A stretch of 38,327 nt of DNA. Source: JAWVZY01 sp033721955 (GTDB lineage: Bacteria > Patescibacteriota > Minisyncoccia > Spechtbacterales > 2-12-FULL-38-22). Positions 1 through 7,304 of this stretch are shown piece by piece. A program made the translations under genes and the position numbers. Numbering within the stretch: position 1 is the stretch's first letter; every line of letters starts with the position of its first letter. The DNA lies in NCBI GenBank assembly GCA_033721955.1, contig JAWVZY010000001.1:1-38327 (forward strand). The letters run 5' to 3'. Below the pieces are notes generated by a model that was given only the letters and a program-made list of their open reading frames with translations, ran no database searches and was not told the DNA's origin.

Positions 1-1349
1 AGATGCTTGAGTTCCCAGGCGATACTTACGGCCTGGCACTTAACTTAGAAGAAGATACGGTTGGTACAATTATCATTGGCGATTTTAAACATATTAAAGA
101 GGGCGATACAGTAAAGCGCACAGGAAAGGTTTTATCTATTCCTGTGGGTTCTGAAATGGTGGGGCGTATAATTGACCCGCTCGGCCAGCCAACAGACGGA
201 AAGGGATCTATAAATACAACAGATGAATATTTGGTTGAAAAAATAGCTCCCGGAGTGATGGACAGGGAGCCCGTAGATACTCCGGTGCAAACCGGCCTTA
301 AAGCCGTGGACTCAATGATACCTATCGGCCGGGGGCAGCGCGAGCTTATAATTGGCGACCGCCAAACAGGCAAAACAACAATTGCAATAGATACTATCTT
401 AAACCAAAAAGATCAGGATATGATTTGTGTTTATGTAGCCGTGGGACAGAAGAAATCTAAAATAGCTCGGCTTGTAAATACCCTGGAGCAAAACGGTGCC
501 ATGGATTACACTATTGTGGTTGCAGCGGGTGCCTCAGACGGCCCGGCATTTTCCTATCTTGCGCCTTATTCGGGTGTCGCAGCTGCTGAGTACTTTATGG
601 ATCAGGGTAGGGATGTATTAATTGTATATGATGATCTTTCAAAGCATGCTACTGCTTATCGTGAGATATCACTTTTGCTTCGTCGTCCTCCGGGGCGAGA
701 GGCATATCCGGGAGATGTATTTTATATTCACTCGCGCTTGCTTGAGCGCGCCGCTAAAAGAAATGCAGAGGCGGGAGGAGGTTCTATTACAGCGCTTCCC
801 ATAATTGAAACACAGGCAGGAGATATTTCAGCATACATTCCTACAAACGTAATTTCTATTACAGACGGCCAGATATTTTTAGAGAGCGGTCTTTTTCATA
901 AAGGCATCCGTCCCGCGATTAACGTAGGGCAATCTGTGTCGCGTGTGGGAGGTGCGGCTCAAATTAAATCAATGAAGAAAGTTGCAGGAAAGCTAAAGCT
1001 AAACTTAGCACAGTTCCAGGAGCTTGAGGCTTTTGCCCAATTTGCAAGCGACTTAGATGAAGAGACACAAAAGACGCTGGACAGAGGAAGGCGTATTCGA
1101 GAGCTCTTAAAGCAACCTCCGTATTCACCGGTTCGTGTGGGTGTGCAGGTAGCGATTATTTACGCTGTAAATAACGGATATTTTGATGATGTGGAATTTT
1201 CTGAGATCAAAAAAAGAGAACAGAAACTTACCGAACATATGGAATCAGCTCAGGGTGAGTTGCTTTCAGAAATTGAGCGTGACTGGGATGAGGGGCTGGA
1301 GAAGAAATTAAAGACAGCGATTGAGGATTTTATAAAAACACAATCATAG
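1..1349 (+). CDS. atpA: ATP synthase F1 subunit alpha (5' end outside window)
   Basis: Alpha subunit of the F1 head of ATP synthase, three copies per complex, forming the ring with beta and carrying the non-catalytic nucleotide sites. The visible part is about 448 residues and begins near residue 50 of a typical alpha subunit (the LPG-x-Y-x-x-ALNLE region), so roughly 50 N-terminal residues lie left of the window. Seen directly: Walker A GDRQTGKT at about visible residues 118-125, the VDSMIPIGRGQRELIIGDRQ block, RRPPGREA, and the PTNVISITDGQIFLE block with SVSRVGGAAQ. The reading frame is intact to the TAG at 1347. It is the first gene here of an alpha-gamma-beta-epsilon order. A structured RNA element starts right after its stop codon. 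Confidence 0.97.
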   Translation, partial: MLEFPGDTYGLALNLEEDTVGTIIIGDFKHIKEGDTVKRTGKVLSIPVGSEMVGRIIDPLGQPTDGKGSINTTDEYLVEKIAPGVMDREPVDTPVQTGLKAVDSMIPIGRGQRELIIGDRQTGKTTIAIDTILNQKDQDMICVYVAVGQKKSKIARLVNTLEQNGAMDYTIVVAAGASDGPAFSYLAPYSGVAAAEYFMDQGRDVLIVYDDLSKHATAYREISLLLRRPPGREAYPGDVFYIHSRLLERAAKRNAEAGGGSITALPIIETQAGDISAYIPTNVISITDGQIFLESGLFHKGIRPAINVGQSVSRVGGAAQIKSMKKVAGKLKLNLAQFQELEAFAQFASDLDEETQKTLDRGRRIRELLKQPPYSPVRVGVQVAIIYAVNNGYFDDVEFSEIKKREQKLTEHMESAQGELLSEIERDWDEGLEKKLKTAIEDFIKTQS

Positions 1350-1503
1350 CAAACAGGTCAGGACTTTACTTTTCAAGTACCGGCGGTTATTTTGCTCCAG
1401 CGGCAAAATCCCGCCTGCGCTCTCGGCGGTTTTGCCCGCGTCGCGGGACCAAGCCAAAACACGCCTGCGAGAGCTACTTAAAAGCAAAGTCCTGACCTGC
1501 TTG
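1350..1503 (+). ncRNA. Structured RNA element, copy 1, between atpA and atpG
   Basis: Not a family I recognise. An outer helix pairs 1354-1367 with 1486-1499 (14 perfect pairs, extending to 1350/1503 with one mismatch), continuing inward with AAGTA (1375-1379) and TACTT (1475-1479). Inside are hairpin a (ATTTTGC 1389-1395 / GCAAAAT 1403-1409, loop TCCAGCG), hairpin b (CCGCC 1411-1415 / GGCGG 1425-1429, loop TGCGCTCTC) and hairpin c (GTTTTG 1429-1434 / CAAAAC 1455-1460 enclosing CCCGC 1435-1439 / GCGGG 1443-1447, then ACCAAG). GCTCTC in loop b (1419-1424) is complementary to GAGAGC (1469-1474), a likely pseudoknot. The copy at 3852-3983 has the same layout with different helix sequences. Function unknown; it could act in mRNA processing, stability or translation of atpG. 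Confidence 0.8.
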
Positions 1504-1524
1504 AAAAATTTCCTTACCCAATTT

Positions 1525-2436
1525 ATGGCAAATACAAAAGAAATAAAACAAAAGATCGACTCCGTAGCCAACTTAAAAAAAATAACAAAGGCGATGGAAA
1601 TGGTAGCCAGAAGTAAAATGAAAAAGGCAACAGATGCCGCAGTAGCGACGCGCACTTACGCGGAGCTTGCACTTGAGCTTTTAGTAAACCTATCAACAGA
1701 GGATCATCGTAAAAATCCGTATTTGAGCGAACAGGAAGGCAAAAAGATATTAGTGTTGCATATTGCGTCAAACAAAGGACTTTGCGGTGGCTATAATGTT
1801 TCGCTCCTTCGTGCTTTAAATAAATATTTTGAAAAAAGAAACGAGGAGATAAATTTTGTCACAGTAGGCCGTTATGCCTATCGCCATGCTCTAAAGCTGG
1901 CTGACGGTTCGCTTGAGCGCTTTGATGATTTTTCAGATAATATTGAACCCGAAGAGACAAACGGGCTTGTAGATAAAGTTTTAGAAACTTACAAGTCAGG
2001 CGAGTACAAAGAGACATTTATTGTATATACAAATTTTGTATCAATATTTAGCCAGGAGGTTGTAATTAGAAAATTGCTACCTTTATCTGAAGAAAGCTTG
2101 GAGAGTGCAATAAAAGAGGCAGGTGCTGAGGGCGAGAGAACAGAAGATAAAAAAGACAAGGCAGCGCGCAATAGGGCACTGTATCTCTATGAGCCAAATG
2201 AGGAAGATATATTAGATTTTGTAGTTCCACGACTTATAAAGGTGCAAATTTATCAGGCATTGCTTGAGGCAAACGCGAGCGAGCATTCAGCGCGCATGGT
2301 AGCTATGAAGAGCGCAACGGAGAATGCTGATAAAAGGGGAGAGGAGCTTACCCTCCAGTTTAATAAAGCAAGACAGGAGGGCATTACAAAAGAAATATTA
2401 GAAATTGCCTCGGGTGCTGAGGCATTAAGTCAATAA
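1525..2436 (+). CDS. atpG: ATP synthase F1 subunit gamma
   Basis: Central rotor stalk of F1, one copy per complex, coupling proton flow to catalysis. 303 residues, slightly longer than usual. The N-terminal helix (MANTKEIKQKIDSVANLKKI, then TKAMEMVARSKM) and the C-terminal helix (ARMVAMKSATENADKR) are the two family signatures and form the coiled coil inside the alpha/beta ring; the LHIASNKGLCGGYN block marks the Rossmann-like domain. A region around residues 195-215 is rich in Lys and Glu and looks like a lineage-specific insertion. I chose the ATG at 1525 because the family homology begins there; an in-frame extension upstream would run through the structured RNA element. There is no SD sequence. 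It ends 6 bases before atpD. Confidence 0.96.
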   Translation: MANTKEIKQKIDSVANLKKITKAMEMVARSKMKKATDAAVATRTYAELALELLVNLSTEDHRKNPYLSEQEGKKILVLHIASNKGLCGGYNVSLLRALNKYFEKRNEEINFVTVGRYAYRHALKLADGSLERFDDFSDNIEPEETNGLVDKVLETYKSGEYKETFIVYTNFVSIFSQEVVIRKLLPLSEESLESAIKEAGAEGERTEDKKDKAARNRALYLYEPNEEDILDFVVPRLIKVQIYQALLEANASEHSARMVAMKSATENADKRGEELTLQFNKARQEGITKEILEIASGAEALSQ

Positions 2437-2442
2437 TTAATT

Positions 2443-3828
2443 ATGGAAAAAACCAAAACAAAACAAGATACAGGTAAAATTACACAAATAATCGGTCCGG
2501 TGGTAGATGTGCGCTTTGAAGACACCCTGCCCGCTATTTATGATGCTCTTGAAATTGAAGCTGAGGGTCAAAATTTAGTGCTTGAAACACAGCAGCACCT
2601 TGGGCTAAAAGAGGTGCGGGCGGTAGCTATGGGCTCAACTGACGGACTTCAGCGCGGGCAAAAAGTAAAAGCTATGGGGGCACCTATTTCAGTTCCTGTA
2701 GGTGAGAATGTGCTTGGGCGTATGTTTGATGTTGCAGGGCGCCCAATTGACAGAAAGCCCGCTCCCAAGACAGATAAAAAATATCCTATTCACAGAGAGG
2801 CGCCAAAACTAAAGGAACAATCAACAAGCGTTGAGGTGCTGGAGACCGGCATTAAGTCAATTGATCTTATATGCCCCTTCTTAAAGGGTGGTAAGGTTGG
2901 TCTTTTTGGAGGTGCCGGTGTAGGTAAAACCGTTGTTATTCAGGAACTTATACGAAATATCGCAACAGAGCACTCAGGCAATTCTATTTTTGCCGGAGTA
3001 GGTGAGCGTTCACGTGAGGGAGATGATCTTTATCGTGAAATGGAAGAGAGCGGAGTACTTAAAAACACATCACTTGTATTTGGGCAGATGAACGAGCCGC
3101 CCGGGGCGCGAGCAAGAGTAGCACTTAGCGGTCTTTCTTTGGCTGAATATTTCCGCGACGAGGAAGGTAAAGACGTACTTTTGTTTATTGATAATATTTT
3201 TCGCTTTACTCAAGCAGGAAGCGAGCTTTCAGCTTTGCTTGGCCGCATGCCCTCAGCCGTGGGCTATCAGCCAACTCTGGCCAGCGAGATGGGTAATTTG
3301 CAGGAGCGTATTACATCAACCGATAAGGGTTCTATTACTTCTATTCAGGCGGTATATGTACCTGCAGACGACTATACGGATCCCGCACCTGCAACTACAT
3401 TTAGCCACCTAGATTCAACCGTAGCTTTGAGCCGTCAACTTGCCTCACTCGGTATTTATCCCGCAGTTGATCCTCTTGATTCAACATCAACTATTTTAGA
3501 GCCCGATACAGTAGGCCAGGAGCATTACAACACAGCACGTGAAGTACAGCAGGTTCTACAGCGTTATCGTGACCTTCAGGATATTATCGCGATACTTGGA
3601 ATGGACGAGCTTTCAGACGAGGATAAGATGACTGTTAATCGCGCGCGTAAAATTCAAAGATTCCTCTCACAACCGTTTTTCGTAGCAGAGCAGTTTACAG
3701 GTACAGAGGGTAAATATGTACCCCTTTCAGAAACTATTCGCGGTTTTCGCGAGATATTGGATGGCAAGCATGATGACAAAAACGAACAGGCGTTTTATAT
3801 GAAGGGAGGCATTGATGAGGTTAAATAA
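2443..3828 (+). CDS. atpD: ATP synthase F1 subunit beta
   Basis: Catalytic subunit of F1, three copies per complex, making ATP from ADP and phosphate. 461 residues, normal length. Seen: N-terminal barrel beginning at GKITQIIGPVVDVRF, Walker A GGAGVGKT at about residues 155-162, the catalytic GERSREG block, the Walker B region VLLFIDNIFRFTQAG, SALLGRMPSAVGYQPTLA, and the C-terminal helical domain with DELSDEDK (the DELSEED-type loop that contacts gamma). All catalytic motifs are intact, so the enzyme should be active. It starts 6 bases after atpG without an SD sequence and is followed by a 162-base gap holding the second copy of the structured RNA element before atpC. Confidence 0.98.
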   Translation: MEKTKTKQDTGKITQIIGPVVDVRFEDTLPAIYDALEIEAEGQNLVLETQQHLGLKEVRAVAMGSTDGLQRGQKVKAMGAPISVPVGENVLGRMFDVAGRPIDRKPAPKTDKKYPIHREAPKLKEQSTSVEVLETGIKSIDLICPFLKGGKVGLFGGAGVGKTVVIQELIRNIATEHSGNSIFAGVGERSREGDDLYREMEESGVLKNTSLVFGQMNEPPGARARVALSGLSLAEYFRDEEGKDVLLFIDNIFRFTQAGSELSALLGRMPSAVGYQPTLASEMGNLQERITSTDKGSITSIQAVYVPADDYTDPAPATTFSHLDSTVALSRQLASLGIYPAVDPLDSTSTILEPDTVGQEHYNTAREVQQVLQRYRDLQDIIAILGMDELSDEDKMTVNRARKIQRFLSQPFFVAEQFTGTEGKYVPLSETIRGFREILDGKHDDKNEQAFYMKGGIDEVK

Positions 3829-3851
3829 TTTTTGTAGTGTTTAATCGTTCC

Positions 3852-3983
3852 GCCAAACCGTTTCTTTAAAGTACCGCGGTCAGATTTTTCCAGCGAAAAT
3901 CTGCCGCTGCGCTCTCAGCGCAAATCTTCCTTCGGAAGACCAAGCATTTGCGCTTCCGAGAGCTACTTTAAACAAAGTTTGGC
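3852..3983 (+). ncRNA. Structured RNA element, copy 2, between atpD and atpC
   Basis: Related to the element at 1350-1503. The outer helix pairs TTTAAAGTA (3865-3873) with TACTTTAAA (3964-3972), then TTT/AAA and GCCAAAC (3852-3858) with GTTTGGC (3977-3983). Hairpin a: CAGATTTT (3881-3888) / AAAATCTG (3896-3903) with loop TCCAGCG, identical to copy 1. Hairpin b: CGCT (3905-3908) / AGCG (3917-3920), loop GCGCTCTC. Hairpin c: GCAAAT (3920-3925) / ATTTGC (3946-3951) enclosing CTTCC / GGAAG, followed by ACCAAGC as in copy 1. GCTCTC (3911-3916) can pair with GAGAGC (3958-3963). Loops and single-stranded segments are conserved while helices differ in a compensated way. The right arm ends 7 bases before the atpC ATG, so folding would affect access to that start. 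Confidence 0.8.
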
Positions 3984-3990
3984 TCCGCTT

Positions 3991-4257
3991 ATGAATTTAT
4001 TAAATATTAAAATTATTACCCCGGCTGGGGTAGAATATGAAGGCAAAGTTGAACGTGCGACCATTCCAACAGCTGATGGCCAAATTACGGTGCTTGCAAA
4101 TCATACGCCCCTTGTATCTTTGCTTAGCGAGGGAGAGATAATTTTGAAGGGAGGAGATACGGATGAGGTGAAGTACAAGACGAAGGCGGGGTTTTTGGAG
4201 GTGCGACATGATAGCGAAGCGATACTCCTACCCGATTATATAGAAAAATCAAACTAA
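3991..4257 (+). CDS. atpC: ATP synthase F1 subunit epsilon, beta-sandwich domain only
   Basis: Foot of the F1 rotor, joining gamma to the c-ring, one copy per complex. Only 88 residues against about 130-140 in most bacteria. The sequence MNLLNIKIITPAGVEYEGKV, then IPTADGQITVLANHTPLVSLL, matches the N-terminal beta-sandwich. The C-terminal two-helix domain, which inhibits ATP hydrolysis in many bacteria, is absent: the protein ends shortly after the last strand (FLEVRHDSEAILLPDYIE). I chose the ATG at 3991; a TTG at 3979 is in frame but lies in the arm of the RNA element. It is the last gene of the operon and is followed by a strong terminator hairpin. Confidence 0.93.
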   Translation: MNLLNIKIITPAGVEYEGKVERATIPTADGQITVLANHTPLVSLLSEGEIILKGGDTDEVKYKTKAGFLEVRHDSEAILLPDYIEKSN

Positions 4258-4283
4258 AATACCCGGCGTAAGCCGGGTATTAA
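4258..4283. terminator. Bidirectional terminator between atpC and tsaD
   Basis: Perfect hairpin ATACCCGGC (4259-4267), loop GTAA, GCCGGGTAT (4272-4280), flanked by A/T-rich sequence on both sides. It sits one base after the atpC stop and 22 bases beyond the end of the convergent tsaD gene, so it can serve both transcripts. Confidence 0.85.
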
Positions 4284-4304
4284 TATATATATTAAAATAT
4301 ATAT

Positions 4305-5450
4305 TTATTCTGTAATAAGTTTTGTGCTGTCTGCCTCAAGCGTGCGCCAATCGCTGTCCTCTCCCGCGTTGTGGCGCAGATAGCCGGCTATAGCTATCAT
4401 AACTCCGTTATCTGTAGCTAGCGTTATTTCAGGCACTATGAACCGGGCTTCGGGCAGTTCTTCTTTAAGTTTTGCCTCCATTTGTTCTCTCAGGGCTGTG
4501 TTTGCGGCAACTCCGCCCGCTAACATAAATGTTTTTATATCATTATCTTTAGCCGCTTTTATGCTTTTTATAACAAGCGTGTCTACAACTGCCTGCTGAA
4601 ATGATGCGGCAAGATCTACCTTTTTATCTTCAAGTTCTTTTTTAGATAATTTCTGTACTGTATATAAAACTGCAGTTTTTAGGCCCGAGAAGCTAAAATT
4701 ATAATTTGGTTTTTTGAGCATAGGGCGGGGAAAATCAAAAGCATTTGCATTACCTTTTTTTGCCAACTTTTCAATTGCGGGACCTCCGGGAAAGCCAAGG
4801 CCAAGCATGCGCGCCACCTTATCAAATGCCTCACCCGCCGCATCATCAAGCGTCTCACCCAAAAGCTCATAGTCCATCCAGTTTTTAACCAGTATAAGCT
4901 GTGTATGCCCTCCGCTTACAGCTAAGGCAAGTGCTGGAAATTCTACTTTTTCAGCGCTAAGTAAATTTACAGCAATGTGTCCTTCCATATGATCTACTCC
5001 CACCAGAGGAATGTTCCAAAGAACCGCAAGGGCGCGGGCGAAATTAACCCCCACCCAAAGTGCGGGCTCAAGCCCCGGGCCATGTGTTACCGTTATTAAA
5101 TCAATATCAGGTTTTTCTAAGGGCACTACTTTTCCCTTGAATTCTTCAAGAAGCTTAGGATAGCGTTCAAGTATTTTTTCTATATCTTTTAATTTATCCT
5201 TTGAAGTTTTATTTTGTTTTTTCTCCGTTGTCTCTTCAAGAATTTGATAAAGTACAGGTATCAAATTTTTAGCGTGTTCTCTTTTAGCTAGACCAGGCAC
5301 TACTCCGCCAAATTCAGCATGTGCTTCAAGTTGACTTGATATAATATTTTGAAGCATTTTGAAAGAAGGCACCTTTGAGGTGCCTTCTTCTGCTTCTAAT
5401 AAAGCGAGAGCGGTATCATCGCACGATGTTTCAATACCTAAAATTTTCAT
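4305..5450 (-). CDS. tsaD: tRNA N6-threonylcarbamoyladenosine transferase TsaD
   Basis: Transfers threonylcarbamoyl from threonylcarbamoyl-AMP to A37 of tRNAs reading ANN codons, working with TsaB and TsaE in the cytoplasm. 381 residues against roughly 340 usually. Seen: the start MKILGIETSCDDTALALL, the metal-binding DHMEGH motif, LAVSGGHTQL, DDAAGEAFDKVARMLGL, FSFSGLKTA, LAGGVAANTALR and the second metal site ATDNGVMIA. The extra length is a charged Lys/Glu-rich insertion of about 30-35 residues near residues 75-112, before the GPGLEPALWVG block. The gene lies 2 bases downstream of tRNA-Glu on the same strand, so a shared transcript is likely. No SD sequence is visible, as expected if it is read from the tRNA transcript. 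Confidence 0.96.
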   Translation of the reverse strand: MKILGIETSCDDTALALLEAEEGTSKVPSFKMLQNIISSQLEAHAEFGGVVPGLAKREHAKNLIPVLYQILEETTEKKQNKTSKDKLKDIEKILERYPKLLEEFKGKVVPLEKPDIDLITVTHGPGLEPALWVGVNFARALAVLWNIPLVGVDHMEGHIAVNLLSAEKVEFPALALAVSGGHTQLILVKNWMDYELLGETLDDAAGEAFDKVARMLGLGFPGGPAIEKLAKKGNANAFDFPRPMLKKPNYNFSFSGLKTAVLYTVQKLSKKELEDKKVDLAASFQQAVVDTLVIKSIKAAKDNDIKTFMLAGGVAANTALREQMEAKLKEELPEARFIVPEITLATDNGVMIAIAGYLRHNAGEDSDWRTLEADSTKLITE

Positions 5451-5452
5451 GG

Positions 5453-5527
5453 CGGTCCCAACGGGATTCGAACCCGTGTTACCAGGATGAAAACCTGGCG
5501 TCCTAGGCCGGACTAGACGATGGGACC
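5453..5527 (-). tRNA. tRNA-Glu (anticodon UUC)
   Basis: Full cloverleaf on the minus strand: acceptor GGTCCCA pairs with TGGGACC, anticodon stem CCAGG / CCTGG with loop TTTTCAT giving UUC, T arm CGGGTTCGAATCCCG, discriminator G. CCA is not encoded. It is immediately upstream of tsaD. Confidence 0.97.
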
Positions 5528-5541
5528 AAGCAATAACCTTT

Positions 5542-5569
5542 ATTTTACCAAGAAATTGAAAAAAATCAA
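5542..5569 (-). promoter_or_regulatory. Likely promoter of tRNA-Glu/tsaD
   Basis: On the minus strand, TTGATT (5564-5569) and TAAAAT (5542-5547) are separated by 16 bases; the -10 ends 14 bases before the tRNA 5' end. It abuts the divergent promoter for the AAA+ gene. Inferred from motif match only. Confidence 0.5.
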
Positions 5570-5570
5570 G

Positions 5571-5600
5571 TTGACGGGGATTTAGCTCATAATTTATGAT
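5571..5600 (+). promoter_or_regulatory. Likely sigma-70-type promoter of the solo AAA+ gene
   Basis: TTGACG (5571-5576), 18-base spacer, TATGAT (5595-5600). It lies about 41 bases before the start codon, followed by a strong SD (AAAGGAGGT). Motif-based call. Confidence 0.5.
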
Positions 5601-5641
5601 AACTCTAACGCTAAGTACATTAAAAAGAAAGGAGGTGAACT

Positions 5642-7108
5642 ATGTCAGGCGAAGAACTTATTTTTGCAGACAGTGAACCTGAGCCTCGGGAATTTACTAA
5701 AACTGTCCCCAAAGATCTTTCTCCTTTTTGGAGGAACATGAGCCAGAAGGTAAGCAGGGCTGTAGTGGGCCAGGAAAGAGCAGTTCGCAAAACCATTAGA
5801 AATTTAAGTATTCTTGAATCTCCCGCCCGCAATAACAGGAGAGCGGTACCCGCACTTTTGTTTGTAGGCCCCTCTGCCAGCGGTAAAACGCTTTTGGCCG
5901 AAGTTATCGCCCGTGAGTGGTTGGGTATTGCCGAAAATGAAAATGATGAGCAGGCAACAAGCCCGCTCGTTGTAATAGATGGCGAAAATTACAGTCAAAG
6001 GCATGAAGGATCTACGCTTAAAGGCGCTCCGCCCGGTTATGTAGGTCAGGATACTCCTTCACCATTTGAGGAAATAGGAAAGTTTGATAGAGAAAATCGT
6101 GAAAAAGCTTTTTTTGACGCCCTAGCTATATTTTGGAAAAAATATGAAGATCATCTTTTGGAGTCCGATAGATTATCACATCTTATGGACGATTATTTTG
6201 AAACTAAGCTAGAGTCCTATTTGGATAGTTTTAGGCCATTTCGTTCAGTTCTTTTGATAGATGAATGGGAAAAGATGCACCCCGTTGTACAAAAGCAATT
6301 TCTAAAAATACTGGATAAAGGCACATTCCAGACACATCATGGCAAGAAGATCAATTTCCGAAGAACTCTTATAATCCTGACAAGCAATATAGGCACAGAG
6401 AAGATTGCTAAAATACTCGACAACAATACAGTTGGTTTTGACCTTAGTCCCTCGACGGACGAAATTTCAAAACAAGAGATAAGCCAGGATATATACAGAG
6501 AAGTAGAAAAAGAAGTTCGCAGGAAACTTGATCCGGCGCTATATAGCAGGATAGGTCATGACGGCATAGTGGTATTCAATCGCCTGACAAAAGAAGATTA
6601 TGAAAAGATAGTCAATAGAGAAATTGAATATCTGCAGGAGAGATTCTTTCCGGATCAAAGTAATGCTGAAGTTATATTCATATATACAACAAAGGAATTT
6701 CGCGACATGATATTAGATAAATCTGATGTTGAGCGCGAGGGTGCTCGTCAGATTAACCGTCTTATATCTAAATATATGGAAAATCCTCTTGCAAATGCCT
6801 TTGACGGAGGTTACATCCTAAGCGGTGATCAGGTATTATTTGACGCTGTAGATGGAGAGGCCGTTATGCGCCGCAAGCCCAGATCAGCTAATTTCAAGAT
6901 ATTGCCCGCAGAAATTATAGATAGGGATAACAGTTCCGCTGCCCCCCGTAGCGAAGATAAAACAACTCAGGAATTTTTAGAAGAATTCGAGCACTATATG
7001 GAGCAAGCCCTTAAAGCCCTTCTTGAGAGGGATTCACACCCTCGCCCTCCTAAACATTTAAAAGATGATGATCCGCCCGATAGCGATGATCCACCTGAAG
7101 AAAGCTAA
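5642..7108 (+). CDS. Stand-alone Clp/Hsp100 D2-like AAA+ ATPase
   Basis: 488 residues: one AAA+ module resembling the second ATPase domain of ClpC/ClpB, without N-domain, D1 ring or middle domain. Seen: Walker A GPSASGKT (76-83), substrate-gripping loop GAPPGYVG (about 128-135), Walker B VLLIDEWEK (about 203-211, with Trp in place of the usual Ile), sensor-1 region LTSNIG, and the finger-like Arg in ALYSRIG. About 45 extra residues lie between the pore loop and Walker B. NTVGFDLS places a V-G-F tripeptide at residues 264-266, where ClpC carries its ClpP-docking loop; ClpB lacks it. The C-terminal helical D2-small region is followed by an acidic Pro/Asp-rich tail. I infer a protein unfoldase or remodeller, possibly serving ClpP. 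Strong SD upstream, terminator downstream; first gene of the PrkA block. Confidence 0.85.
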   Translation: MSGEELIFADSEPEPREFTKTVPKDLSPFWRNMSQKVSRAVVGQERAVRKTIRNLSILESPARNNRRAVPALLFVGPSASGKTLLAEVIAREWLGIAENENDEQATSPLVVIDGENYSQRHEGSTLKGAPPGYVGQDTPSPFEEIGKFDRENREKAFFDALAIFWKKYEDHLLESDRLSHLMDDYFETKLESYLDSFRPFRSVLLIDEWEKMHPVVQKQFLKILDKGTFQTHHGKKINFRRTLIILTSNIGTEKIAKILDNNTVGFDLSPSTDEISKQEISQDIYREVEKEVRRKLDPALYSRIGHDGIVVFNRLTKEDYEKIVNREIEYLQERFFPDQSNAEVIFIYTTKEFRDMILDKSDVEREGARQINRLISKYMENPLANAFDGGYILSGDQVLFDAVDGEAVMRRKPRSANFKILPAEIIDRDNSSAAPRSEDKTTQEFLEEFEHYMEQALKALLERDSHPRPPKHLKDDDPPDSDDPPEES

Positions 7109-7128
7109 AAAATAGTTTATTTTTCAAT

Positions 7129-7159
7129 GCTCCGCCCAAAAGCGGAGCTTTTATTTTTT
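7129..7159 (+). terminator. Terminator after the solo AAA+ gene
   Basis: GCTCCGC (7129-7135), loop CCAAAA, GCGGAGC (7142-7148), then a T-rich run. It separates the AAA+ gene from the first prkA gene, which has its own promoter-like sequence. Confidence 0.85.
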
Positions 7160-7205
7160 GCATAAAGTATGCTCAATAACACCACAAATTATTTTTTTTA
7201 CAAGA

Positions 7206-7234
7206 TTGACCATATGCCTCTCTTCTTTTATCAT
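7206..7234 (+). promoter_or_regulatory. Likely promoter of the prkA operon
   Basis: TTGACC (7206-7211), 17-base spacer, TATCAT (7229-7234). It lies after the terminator at 7129-7159 and 70 bases before the prkA start, so it could drive prkA, the DUF444 gene and spoVR. Motif-based call. Confidence 0.5.
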
Positions 7235-7304
7235 ACTCGTATAACAAGCCCTTTAAAAACTTAATAAGGGTTGAGTCGATAATTCAAAGGAAGGAGGATA
7301 TATC

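Noticed and set aside
1350..1503. RNA element as a known small ribozyme
   Set aside because: No hammerhead core (CTGATGA/GAAA) and no match that I can see to twister, HDV, pistol or hairpin consensus; left as unassigned.
1432..1524. In-frame upstream extension of atpG to 1432
   Set aside because: The extension runs through the structured RNA element and has no similarity to gamma subunits; homology begins at ATG 1525.
1350..3983. RNA elements as insertion sequences or MITEs
   Set aside because: No flanking target duplications are visible and the outer arms differ fully between copies while staying paired, which fits RNA structure better than a mobile terminal repeat.
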